Assembly (NCBI GenBank): GCA_014529385.2
Contig: CM043969.1
Location: forward strand, 33,990,446 to 34,054,445
Source: Adiantum capillus-veneris
Lineage: Eukaryota; Streptophyta; Polypodiopsida; Polypodiales; Pteridaceae
Length of the DNA: 64,000 nt
Reading direction: 5' to 3'
A program made the translations under genes and the position numbers. Under the pieces are notes generated by a model. The model saw only the letters and a program-made list of their open reading frames with translations. It made no database searches and was not told where the DNA came from. Positions 35,823-46,150 of the stretch are shown in pieces; within the stretch, counting starts at the first letter, position 1, and each line of letters opens with the position of its first letter.

Positions 35823-36593
35823 ATGGCTAGAACAAAAGCCACTGCAAGGAAGGTAGGCAAGGGAGCAGGATTAGCAGCCAAGGCAAGTAGCAGATCTGCA
35901 ACCCCAAAGAAAAGACCTGGAAAACCCAATAAAATTCTGAAAGGTCCAAGGGTGAAGAAGTTACAAACCTGCATGGGAATTTTCAGCGAAATCAGAAAGG
36001 CATAGAAATGTGTAGATTTATGCATACCAAAGCTGCCCTTTCAGAGGATGGTGAGGTCCATATGTGAAGAAGCTACATGGGGCACCAAAAGGTGGAAGGT
36101 GTTGGCATTAATGGCTCTACAAGAAGCAGCAGAGGACGTCCTACTGGAGTACTTCAATGACATCACCATTGTTGCAGCCCATGCCCACAGGGTTACTATA
36201 ATGGGCAAAGATAGTGAGACACTGAAAAGAATAAGGTGGAGGTATGACAAACTACTGGTCCCCAATGTCTGCAGGGATAAGAAAATGAGGGAAATTTTGT
36301 TATACCCCCCTGAGCTAGTGCCACAACTCATAGTTGTAGATGTCACACATGATGTGAATACAAGGGCAAGGGCAGAGACTATTGCTCGCCAAACAGAGAA
36401 CATGAGGGAAGCAGAGCTTAAGGAGAAAGCAAAAGTAGCAGTGGAGTCCCAGAGGCAAACAGAATGCAATGTGACCCTGTCCATAGAGGCAAGCAATCAA
36501 GAAACTCTACTTTCAATGAAGGATGGTTTGCTTTGCAGAGATACCATTTGTAGATGGAGCCAGAAAGCTAGCTCTGGAAAAAGTGGACATTAA
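35823..36593 (+). pseudogene. Histone H3-like protein with CENH3-like loop 1 and a C-terminal extension; one in-frame stop
   Basis: The frame opens MARTKATARK, nearly the histone H3 N-terminus (Thr3, Lys4, Thr6, Arg8 and Lys9 kept; Gln5 and Ser10 replaced). A basic Gly/Lys/Pro tail leads to SEIRKA, then a TAG at 36,003-36,005, and continues in the same frame with KCVDLCIPKLPFQRMVRSI, collinear with the H3 alpha-N helix. The TAG falls where canonical H3 has Gln (EIRKYQKS). The fold continues through a TWGTKRW loop, ALMALQEAAED, and AAHAHRVTIMGKD, all diagnostic of H3. Loop 1 is one residue longer than in canonical H3 and has Trp for Phe, and helix 2 has ALQEAAE; these are CENH3 traits. About 110 residues follow, including a probable helix (ARQTENMREAELKEKAK). 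The true C-terminus may be spliced to the Ulp1-like exons. Canonical H3 is 136 residues; this is 256. Probably a captured and now broken gene. Confidence 0.88.
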
Positions 36594-37966
36594 TTTATTG
36601 CAGAATCTAGATGCTCAGATTTCAGACACAATTATCTATGCTTGTCTTAAGTAAGTGTTACTATCTTGCTAGCTTTGAAAACTCAGATAATAGGTTTGCT
36701 AACTCAGGTAAACTCTCTGCATCCTGATCAAAAGTCAACTCCCATTGCACACCCACACAGAGGTGTTTCTTCTTGATCCACAAATGTCAGTGATTATTAG
36801 ACAAAAGAACAGTCCATCTGGGACCTTTGAGAGTTGGTTTCTCCACTGTGCTATGCTGGAAGTTACTGTCATCATCTTTCCATATGAGAACAACCATCAC
36901 TGGAGTCTCATATGCCTTGATGTTGACCAACCAGCAGTGTGGGTGTTCAATTCAATAAAAGGAACCCACCCTGAAATTAGGCTGTAAGTGTTTTGTATCA
37001 GAAAGTGTTTCTTACAGATATCCATGTAACTATGAAGCCTCATGCTAACATCTTGACGCTGCTTTGTGCAGTTGTATAAAGAGGTTGTTGCTTGCCTATG
37101 GCAAGCTATGTGGAAGGTATGAACTATACAAGGCCCCAATCAAAGATGTACCTGTCCCAAATCAAACCGATGGAAATTCTTGCGGCTGGAGATGTCTTCT
37201 CCATGCAGAATATGTCCTGCAAAGCTACTTTGCGTTAAAACCTTTCATGACTAAGGTAACCATTTGGCAATGCATTCAGTCAGTTTTGGTTTAGTTTATA
37301 AAAGAATTCTCACCATGTGTTATTTCAATTTTGCAGAGTGCTTTAAAAAACTACACATATGATTATTTGCAAAGATACCGGGTAAGTTTAATACAACACC
37401 TGCTTACTATGTCTAGCCCCAGAGAGCTTGAAGATAGCGGCTTGGATGACCGCACTATTGATATGACAATACATGACGTGCCACCACGACAAACCCCTGC
37501 ATCCGATACAGTGGAATCACAACGGGCCGAGGGGGTCATATCAGCAGAAGATGAAAGAGCCGAGGATGAGGAAAGGTCAAATGAGCATATGGAAGGTGCT
37601 AGTGTACAACCAGAGGAGACAATGAAAGAGCCAAGTCAGCCAGTGGAGGAGCCAAAAGAGCCTATGGATGAAACCCAAGATGAGGAAATCAGGCCTATAG
37701 ATGAGCAAAAGGATATGGATGAGGAAAGCAGGCCTAGGGATGAGCAAACTGATATGGATCAGGCAAGGATGTATGAGGCAAGCCGGTCAACCGAGGGAGA
37801 GGAAAAGACCTTGGAGGAAACCTTGAATGAGGCAGAAAGAGCCATGGGGGAGACCCCTGATGAAGATGTGAATGATGACTATGAAGATGTGAATGATGAA
37901 GCTAAAGCAGAGGAGACAACAACGACATCAACACTACAGAGACCCAGTATGGACCCTTGCTACCTG
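36541..37966 (+). pseudogene. Ulp1/SENP-like cysteine peptidase (C48 type) with acidic C-terminal region
   Basis: Exons: 36,539 or 36,541-36,650, 36,761-36,983, 37,072-37,255 and 37,337-about 37,966, with GT-AG introns of 110, 88 and 81 bp; the last two junctions keep frame. The first exon gives LQNLDAQISDTIIYACL, like the WLND-type start of Ulp1 domains. The second holds FPYENNHHWSLICLDV (catalytic His) and VFNSIKG, where Ulp1 enzymes have Asp (YxDS) but this has Asn. The third holds PNQTDGNSCGWRC (oxyanion Gln and nucleophile Cys). The domain end (NYTYDYLQRYRVSLIQHLL) is followed by about 190 residues very rich in Glu/Asp with DEQ repeats. Joining exon 1 to exon 2 is off by one base with the sites I can see, so a frame break or another splice site exists. 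The family removes SUMO or related proteins in the nucleus. It follows the H3-like ORF on the same strand. Confidence 0.8.
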
Positions 37967-38619
37967 TAGATACGGTTGTTTCGGTAATGTCTATTCAAGT
38001 ATGGCAAAATATGTTCAGCTTCTAACTACTTATATGTACTTGTCAACTTTTACAGAGGTTGATTATCTTGGACGTCAATGGATTGCTGCTGATGTGCGTG
38101 CCTCTCGGTGACACAAAACCCTTTGAGGATTTGCAAACGTTTCGGATGGGAACTTGTCGAGTCGTGGTTCGTCCAGGAACCAAGGAATTTATTCAGTTTC
38201 TTCTTCCGTGCTTCAGAGTTGCCATATGGTCTTCAATGCAAAGGCAAAACTTGTCGCCACTAGTTACAATAGTTTGCAGTGTATGCGGCGCTCACACGTC
38301 AGATTTTGCCTTTTTGTATGATCAAAGAAAATGCGTTATCGTTGAGGGCCACTACCACCCTAAAAAACCACACTTACCTCTTTTTTACAAACCGTTTAGC
38401 CAAATCGGTGTACCCTTTGATGCAACTAATACACTTCTGATTGATGATACTCTTGAAAAGGGAGAACTAAATCCGCCGGGAACAACTATCTCACCACCTT
38501 CTTTCGAGGGGCATTCCTTCGATTTTTACCTTGAAGACATTCTGATTCCATACTTACAGAAATTGTATCTCAGTCCATTGTTCACAGACGAATTTGTACT
38601 TTCTAATGAATTAAGATGA
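37906..38619 (+). pseudogene. FCP1/NIF-like HAD phosphatase domain
   Basis: The main exon, 38,056-38,619, encodes RLIILDVNGLLL (HAD motif I), VVRPGTKEFIQFLLPCFRVAIWSS, TLLIDDT and LNPPGTTISPP, ending FYLEDILIPYLQKL. This order is that of plant NIF-like/FCP1-homology phosphatases, which dephosphorylate Ser/Thr targets such as RNA polymerase II tails. The first catalytic Asp is present; the second Asp of DxDx(T/V) is Asn, as in some plant DLNG-type members, so activity is uncertain. A 72 bp GT-AG intron (37,984-38,055) joins an upstream open stretch (from 37,906, ...GPLLPVDTVVS) in frame. That stretch overlaps the acidic tail of the Ulp1-like ORF in a different frame, so one frame change separates the two. 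They may once have been one polyprotein. Confidence 0.8.
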
Positions 38620-38649
38620 CTCTTCTATCATGTCTTTGTCTTGTTTAAC

Positions 38650-38651
<2 letters not shown>

Positions 38652-38684
<33 letters not shown>
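38652..38684. repeat. (GA)n microsatellite
   Basis: About 16 GA units in the space between the convergent FCP1-like and gene D ends. Confidence 0.9.
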
Positions 38685-38688
<4 letters not shown>

Positions 38689-38807
38689 ACATGGTAAAGA
38701 AATGTATTTCAAGCACACTTTTTCATAGGGCACAATTGAAAAATGAGCTCAATAAACTTCATGTATTGAAAGTCATTTGTATACACTTGGGTTCACAAGA
38801 ATATCTG

Positions 38808-40228
38808 TTACATTGACACTACTTCAACCCGACCATCCAACTCTTTGCACAAAATATCTTTTTCCCTTCGCCGCATCACCTTACGGCTAGCTAGGAAAAA
38901 GGAAAAATCTGATAGGTCCCTGTCCATTGACTCTTCAATTATGTCATGCCGCAAATGCTGAAGACTGCATAGCTCCCTTATTGTAACCACCAACAGTAGG
39001 CCATGCTCTTTATCAATCACTTCCACATCCACAGCAGGATTATCTTCCAAACCTGCAGAAACCTGGTCCATAGGAATGTACTTACCATTGAGCATTTGTG
39101 ATCGCATATATCAAAACGAGAGTAACAGTGATTGGCTTGCAATCATGTACTTGACAACTAGAGTATCAAGTGCGACTTCGCACTGTAAACCAATCTCTTC
39201 CTTTACATACCATCCTCTGTGAAGAAGTTTGTCACAGGATGACTGCTGAAATGACTTGCACATGAACATAGTTTTCGTAACACGGATGTTGTAGCTATGA
39301 AACAACTCTATGAAGAGTGCAACAGGACAAAAGTTTGCAATTCTAACCAGCTTGGTGGGAATAGAGCTACGTAGAGACCTCTATATATCCTTTTTGAGCT
39401 TACTTCGCATTGCCTCCACCATTGTTTCCTCGGGAACTGGCCAGTCCACAGTGTTCCAATCGGTTGGTAGAGGCACTTTCACCAACATGCCATTCTGATT
39501 CCCTAAGCTGAGTTGGTAGAAGTGGTCATAAAAAAATATTCCCTCATCAACCAGGCTTTTGCTGCTCCTCCCTGAATACTGTAGAGAATCAATGTGGGCA
39601 TGAACAACATGGAAGAGGCCTATTATGCACTCCACAGGCTCCCATTGCTCATAAGAAGAGGGATAAACATCTGCAATATATATAAGAAGAGTTAAACTAA
39701 GAGTATCAATAAGTAAAAATGACAAATCTAATGTAATTGAGCTGTGAAGAATGGAGACATTGCTCATAAGAAGCGGGAGAAACATTGCAAAATATATAAG
39801 AAAAGTTATAATGAGAGTATCAGTAAGTTCACATGTCAAGAGTACTTACAATTGCAACGTGGTTGATGTATATCTGATACATTTCCACCGTTTGCTATCA
39901 CCTCTGGATGGGTAAACACATGCTGAACAAGAACTTCCTTTACAGATCTTTTGCCGATTTCAACTTTGAAATCCAACACTCTGGCCTTCCATGCTGAGCG
40001 GTAAACGTTGATACCACTAGACCTCTTGGGTCTTCTTGGTTGCATGAGGACCCATGAACCTTTGTTTATCCTTTGTCCAACCCATTGGTTCTCTGCACTT
40101 ATTGAAGTTGATATTGTAATTGAGGATATGCTACTACTTGGCCTTCTAGGCAAAGTGCAGTTGTTGGTTGTTGGTGTGAGAGACAGTAAACACCTGGAGC
40201 TTCTTGGGCGAGAAGACGTGGAAGCCAT
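38808..40228 (-). pseudogene. Unidentified protein, gene D of the cluster; two in-frame stops
   Basis: The start ATG is at 40,228 (MASTSSRPRSS). Exon 1 is 40,228-39,850; the intron, 39,849-39,671, has a GTAAGT donor and a TATTGCAG acceptor; exon 2 is 39,670-38,808. Phases match and give about 413 codons. Exon 2 is one continuous frame except for TAG at 39,383-39,381 and TGA at 39,110-39,108. The N-terminus is Ser/Thr/Arg-rich. After it come WVGQRINKGSWVLMQPRR and SAWKARVLDFKVEIG...VLVQHVFTHPEV, which have the look of a small beta-barrel (Tudor/SH3-like) unit, though I cannot name the family. Exon 2 has EQWEPVECIIGLFHVVHAHID, VKVPLPTDWNTVDWPVPEE, FHSYNIRVTKTMFMCKSF and a C-terminus with RKVMRRREKDILCKELDG. 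It converges with the FCP1-like gene. Function unknown. Confidence 0.62.
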
Positions 40229-40570
40229 AGCTCTCAAAGAAAAGCTTTAGTGAAGGGAGATTCACTTTGAAAGCATTCTAATGGAGGGAAAGTGTTTTAG
40301 AATTCCAATATCTTGTGCGGGCTTAATGGTCACCCTCCATTACGTTAATGACCATAAGAGAATATCAAAAGTGGGACCACATGCAAGCAGCTAAAAGCTC
40401 GGTAAAAGGAAGGAAATTACGATTCTACAATCCTAGATTCGTGAAAGTTTTATGCCATTTTCCTATTTTTTGAGTCTTTCCACGTACTTTCCTACGTAAC
40501 GTAGCCTTCGTGCTCATTGGACGCGCTCTATTTTTCTCTCTCTTCATATGGCCCTCCAAATGACCTATGA
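40229..40570. promoter_or_regulatory. Upstream region of gene D, between the cluster and gypsy B
   Basis: About 340 bp without coding content upstream of the minus-strand start at 40,228. It should contain the gene D promoter and the right-hand boundary of the cluster. No TATA box or terminal repeat is convincing. Confidence 0.3.
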
Positions 40571-41472
40571 AATTTCCTAATGGAAATAAACATAATGTCA
40601 AAGAGTCTCTACAACAAGTGCAAATGGCCAATGGACATAGATCATGGTTAGATGGTAAAAGTGGCAAACAATTCATCCGGTGAATTGTATGCAGCATGTC
40701 CAGGTGTGAAGGTGACAATAGGTAATGTAAAGATTGAGCAAAACTTCTTTGTATAGGATACATCTTCATACCATCTGATCCTCGGACAACACTACATTGT
40801 GGGAGTTCGAATGGAAACAAAGGTAATGGATGATGGTTCAGCATATGGTAGGATACGTAGCAAAGATGGTAAACGAGCTGTCCAATTTCTCACAGTTTGT
40901 GTAAACCATGAAAGAAATCGTGACAACCTCAGAGAACATCCTCTACCAAAGGTGAGCAAAGAGTTTCATGATCATAGAGAAATGATGGGTTTTGGCCAAG
41001 TACCATTGTAAAGCGGGATTGCAGTGGTACACAAAGAGAAAGGGTCTCGCCTGATCCAAAAATAAGTGAAACTTTCTCAATGGGCTCCTTGGTAACAAGG
41101 AATGGATCAGTATGTTTTACAAAACTTTAAGATTTGAAGAGATATGAGAGGCAATATGTAAATAATGTACAAATAGGCATGAAAAAGAGTGGGTTGCTAG
41201 AGCCTACTGAAAATGTTTTGGGTTTGTGTGAACAAGTTTCTTTTGTAGATACTATGGGTGATCTTGATGCTATAATGGAGTCTAGTTTGCATCTTGAAAA
41301 TGAATTTGTGGAAGTATGCTCTATGGAAATGTATCAAGTCACAGAAGCCTTTAAAGAGAACCAAACAGTTCGCCCAGAAGTCCATGTTGAAACTAAATAC
41401 AAGAGTGTAGCAAAGAAGGTGAAACGAGTAGCTTCACCCTTACCACCCAACAACAAGGAAAAGATTGAGTAG
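40571..41472 (+). pseudogene. Gypsy B protease/pre-RT region
   Basis: Reads INIMSKSLYNKCKW, PGVKVTIGNVKIEQNFFV, VRMETKVMDDGSAYGRI, then EQVSFVDTMGDLDAIMESSLHLENEFVEVC. The order matches gypsy A. Stop codons interrupt it. Confidence 0.75.
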
Positions 41473-41570
41473 GCTTCTTTGCAACCAAGTTTGAGGAATC
41501 CTAAAAAGATTGGGCATACCTTCACAAAGGAGTCTTTCAAGAGTTGTAGACTGGTTGCGAGGAGTTTCTA

Positions 41571-41832
41571 ATGCAGGAGGAGACAAAGTGCTTCAAAGAA
41601 ATGCTTTCAAAGCATGGTAAGGCTTTTGAATTTGAGCCACATGAGATAGTATGTGTTGATCCTTCTATTGTAGCTCCTATGGTAATTTTTACAATCCCCT
41701 AATGCAGGAGGAGACAAAGTGCTTCAAAGAAATGCTTTCAAAGCATGGTAAGGCTTTTGCATTTGAGCCACATTAGATAGGATGTGTTGATCCTTCTATT
41801 GTAGCTTCTATGGTAATTTTTACAATCCCTCA
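41571..41832. repeat. 131 bp tandem duplication in gypsy B
   Basis: The segment beginning ATGCAGGAGGAGACAAAG at 41,571 recurs at 41,702, with only a few differences. As 131 is not a multiple of three, it shifts the pol frame. Confidence 0.9.
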
Positions 41833-42340
41833 TGTGCCTTGGAATATGCATCCTATTCCGGTTCCAAAGGCTTATTTGCCAAAGTTAGTAGAGCTACTGA
41901 ATGAGAAGATCAAAATGGGACTTTTGGAGCCTTCGTGTGCTCCATACTCAAATAGGTGGTTCACAGTTCCGAAGAAGAATGGTGCTCTACGGTTCATTCA
42001 AGATATGCAACCAATGAACAAGGTGACAATTAGAAACGTAGGAACATGTCCAATTGTGGATGAGTTTGCAGAGGCGTTTGCAGGTAGGGCAATGTACTCA
42101 ATGGGGGATCTCTACTCAGGGTATGATCAATTTCAGCTTGCAATGGAAAGCAGAGACTTGACAACCATGAGGACACCTTTGGGTTTGGTAAGGATGTGTA
42201 CCTTGCCACAGGGAGCAACCAACTCGGTTGCACATATGATGAATGGGATGAATAAGGTCTTACGTGACTTTATTCCTCAAATCACAATGCCTTTCATTGA
42301 TGGTTGCCTATCAAAGGATGTGAAGAAAAAGTGAGAAAGA
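41810..42340 (+). pseudogene. Gypsy B reverse transcriptase
   Basis: Motifs SNRWFTVPKKNGALRFIQDMQ, YSMGDLYSGYDQFQLA (motif A) and VRMCTLPQGATNSVAHMMNGMN are present. The position of the LDD catalytic motif reads PFIDGCLSK, so one of the two aspartates is lost. The frame ends at a stop soon after. Confidence 0.88.
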
Positions 42341-42347
42341 AGAAGCT

Positions 42348-43112
42348 TTGGATCTCAGGGGATGTTGCAAGTTTGTGGTAAATCACATAAATGATTGTGA
42401 TAAAATTTTGTCTAGGCTAGAAGAAGTGAATCTTACATTGCCAGGGAAAAAGTCTATGTTTGGTGTCAATGAAGTGCTCATTGTGGGGCACATGTGCGGG
42501 CCATATGGTAGGAAACCTTGTCTAGCAAAGGTAGATGCCATCCAAAGAATGAAAGAAACATGCACTAGCATCACTGAGGCTAGAAGGTTTCTAGGAGGAT
42601 GTGTCTTTTATGTTATTTGGATTCCACATTATGCACATGTAGCTGATCCTCTTTATCAATTGCTTAGAAAGAATCAAAAGTTTGAATGGACAGAAGCACA
42701 CGTAAAATCCATGAAAAAGCTAAAGGAGTTGCTCCAGTCAGCACCAACTTTGAGAATGGTAGACTATGAGTGTCAAAGGTCAGTAATTGTGATAGTAGAC
42801 ACTAGTCCTACAAGGATTGAATGGGCAATAGGGCAAGATGACGAAGAAGGACGCAGGTATGTGGTGAGATTTGGAGCAAAGGTACTAAGTGCTCACCAAA
42901 GAAACTATCCACAGATAAAGAGAGAGTTATGGGGTATGGTTACAACCTTGAAAAATGGGAAAGAGTACCTAATTGGTGCATGTGTGGCTGTGGAAACAGA
43001 TTGTCTACCACTTCTTGGGATGATTACAAGCTGCTCAACGCTAGAAATTGCTTCTCAGTCCTTAAACCCTGAGTTTAAGCACATTGCAGGTAAAGACACT
43101 ACAGTGGCATAG
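42348..43112 (+). pseudogene. Gypsy B connection and RNase H region
   Basis: Contains DCDKILSRLEEVNLTLPGKKS, GGCVFYVIWIPHYAHVADPLY, IVIVDTSPTRIEWAIGQDDEEG, RFGAKVLSAHQRNYPQIKRELWG and FKHIAGKDTTVA. Long and nearly intact. Confidence 0.88.
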
Positions 43113-44526
43113 ATGCTATCAAGGGCAAGGTGTGAAGATGAGTCACAGATGATTGATGAGGGAGATGATGTGGGCACAAAGTTCTATTCCATCTCTCATG
43201 TCAAAGGTAACAATGTCTACATGACTAATCCACTTGAATTGTTCTTGAAAGATCTTTATGAAGGTGATTGGCTTCTTATTGGAAGCTACTCGACTACTCT
43301 AACAAAACAGGATGATTGGTCTGAACATGAATTCAAGAGGATACGCAGGAAAGGATATGGTTACTTTTTGAGGGATGGTTACTTGTGGAAGCATCCTAAA
43401 CAAAAGGATGCTACACCACAAAGGGTTATATGTAAAAAAGAGACTCAAGTAAAGCTCATACGAGAGTTTCATGAGAGTATATGGGCTGGACACAGGGGTG
43501 TGTGGGAAACCTTCTCCAAGTTGAAAGAAAAATAATGGTGGAAGGGTATATACAAAGATGTATCTCAATTTGTAGAATCATGTGTAGCTTGTCAAATGTA
43601 TTCAAATGTTCGACATCGTGATGGATTGCACCCTACATATCCACTAGCCTTGCACTATAAATGGGTTGTGGATCTAGTCACAATGCCTTTAGGACTCTGG
43701 CAGATGAGATACTTGGTTCTTACACGAGAGGACCTAACTAATCAAGTTGAAGGAAGAGCATTAAGAGCTAAAACCACGAAAGCTGTGTGAAAATTCGTTC
43801 TTGATGAGGTGATTTGTCGTTATGGTTGTGTGGGAAAGATCACTGCAGATAGAGGTGAACTGTATGCTGAAGAAGCAAGGGAGTTATTTTTCTGATTAGG
43901 AATCAAGCTTTATCTTACTACAACTTACAACCGTGAAGGCAATGGAAAGAGTGAAAGAGGGCATCCTCCTATCATCAAAGCTTTGGCCAAGGCTTGCAAA
44001 GGAAGAGTTGGTGAGTGGCCAAAAATTGTTACCATACGCTTTATGGGCTGATCATACAACACATAGCTTAGTAACTGGCTACATGTCTGTGGAGCTAATG
44101 TATGGTCAAAATCCATTGATGCCAATTGAAGATACAATTCCCACGTGGAATGTGCTACCTTGGAAAGAGGGGCTTAGCAGGGAAGGTCTCCTTGCATTGC
44201 GCATAAGGCAACTAGACAGAAGACCTGGAGACATTGAGGCTGCAAAAGAACGACTCAAAAATGCAAGGTTGAAAAACAAGGACTACTTTGATAAGCGACA
44301 TCGGCTCAGGAGCAAAGCAATTGACAAAGGTGACCGTGTCTTAGTGTATGATAGTAGCCTTGATAACCAACACACAGTCATGCGTAAGTTCTTGAAAAGA
44401 TGGTTTGGACCGTATGTTGTAAAACATGTGCATGAAAATGCTACTTATAGCTTGTCTGAACTAGATGGTACAAAAGTAAAGATTCCCATTGCAGGCAAAA
44501 GGATCAAAATGTATAAGAGAAGATGA
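43113..44526 (+). pseudogene. Gypsy B integrase
   Basis: Three frames in order: Zn-finger region (ESIWAGHRGVWETFSKLKEK, then CVACQMYS), core start (YKWVVDLVTMPLGLWQMRYLV), then ELVSGQKLLPYALWADHTTHSLVTGYM, LMYGQNPLMP, and a C-terminal region (DNQHTVMRKFLKRWFGPYVV...TYSLSELDG). Stops at about 43,535 and 43,789 divide the gene. Confidence 0.85.
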
Positions 44527-44705
44527 GACAATGATCTAGAAGATGTTGATGAGGAGGAAGAACAAAACATAGGTGAAGATCAAAGTGAAGAGGAAGCCTT
44601 TGAATCATCTAGTGAAGAAGAAAGCAAGAACGATGTACAAGAGGGCTAATCTTACAAAGAGACAATGTGGCACATACCAGAGGATGTGCAGGTTTAGAGG
44701 GGTGA

Positions 44706-46150
44706 TGTCGTGCTGTGAACGTACATAGCGGGAACGCATGCTATAAGAGTTATCTTGTAACTTTTTAGATACATAATTATATTTCCTATAATGTACATAT
44801 GCATATCTAAGTATAATAATAAGCTTTTTATCTCATCCTATTATCTCAAGGGTAGCATATTCTTACTTTACTGTCAAAAAGTACTATTGAAAAGAGTCAA
44901 TAGCTCCGCCTCTTTAACTTGGGACAAAAAGAATTGATTCTTTCTTTCTACTATCTCATTATTATCTCACACCCTAGCTAGATCATATATCTAGGGCAAC
45001 TTCCAATATATATATATTCTATGTATTTTTCATATTTTTCTTATATTTCTTTTTAAATAGCTACTAGGAAGGAATCAAATCCTAGTGGGACACTAGATTG
45101 CATGATTCTCAAAGATACCCGTATTTTAATGCATTATTGTAAGCATGATTACAAAACTTTGTCAAGGAGCAATGTCATTCTTTTGTATTGCATGAAGTGT
45201 CCTTTGGAATCAAATGAAAGTCTATGCTAAGGGGACCACAAGAAGACTTTTGTTTCCAGAAATGGACCCTATTTTGATGATTTTTTAACACAAGGTTCCG
45301 AACCGAATTGGAAAAAGTATATAAACTAGGAGTTGTAGGTAATGAGCTGAATTTTCTTCCCATATTTTTACTTTTTTATTTGAAGCCACGGTTGAGGAGA
45401 TATGATCAAAATACTGGACCCCAGCCTGCCCACATCATGCAAGGACAACTCATTTCCAACTTTTCCAGTTTCTATTCACACTGGCTCTTCTCTTCTTGTA
45501 TAAACCCTTGGGGGTTCCCCTCACCTATAGAAGGGGACCTCTTCTTTCTTGAAAACCATGGAAGCATTCAAGCCATTCAAGCCATTGATGAGAGGAATTC
45601 ATGAGGGAGTGAGTAGTAATGCCTAATTGTACTTAGCTATTAACATAAGCCTAAGCCTACACTTTCACCTAGAGGAAGACTAGCCATTCTTGTAAGCTAT
45701 CCTTGGAAGATCAAGTCTAATCGAAGAAGGTCTTGGACTTGGTGTTTCAATCAAAGTTGAATTCTTCCCTCTTCTTCTCTCTCCATGAAAAATGGTGTCC
45801 AAGGGTTTGGCAAGTAAGATGTGTTCTACATTGATATTTTGTTGTTTTCTTTTTCATCTCTAATCCAACATATATATATATATATATATATATATCTAAT
45901 CTCATCTCCTTAACCAAACCTATTTCTCTCACTCTTAGAAATTCATTCTCTCTACAAATTCTAGGTTCTCCTTGCTACAGGTACATCTCTCCCCGCAGTA
46001 TCGTTATTGCCTACGGGCAAGAATAGGACTTCGGAGGGAAACTTCTCATCTCTTCACTTCTCTCATATCTACATTTCTCACATAATATCCTAAATAAATT
46101 ATCCACAAGATGAAAATTTCTATCGCTTCCACTCTGTGAGGTCTATTAGA
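44706..46150 (+). mobile_element. Probable 3' LTR of gypsy B
   Basis: Starts TGTCGTGC directly after the polypurine tract. It is AT-rich, non-coding, and ends in R/U5-like sequence (GCAGTATCGTTATTGCCTACGG near 46,000). No second copy in the window, so the right end is a guess. It contains (TA)n at about 45,869-45,895. Confidence 0.4.

Larger units (their letters stand above)
40571..44705 (+). mobile_element. Ty3/gypsy element B (plus strand), 5'-truncated
   Basis: The plus-strand order is protease region, RT, RNase H, integrase, acidic tail, and polypurine tract (TTTAGAGGGGTGA, 44,692-44,704). It begins near 40,571 in the protease region (EINIMSKSLYNKCKW), almost the same point at which gypsy A is cut at 29,100 in the opposite orientation. 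Gag and the 5' LTR are absent. Several stops and frame changes. Confidence 0.88.

Noticed and set aside
35823-36593. An ordinary host histone H3 gene
   Set aside because: Length, loop 1, C-terminal extension, very divergent core, in-frame stop and neighbours all differ from a replication-type H3 gene.
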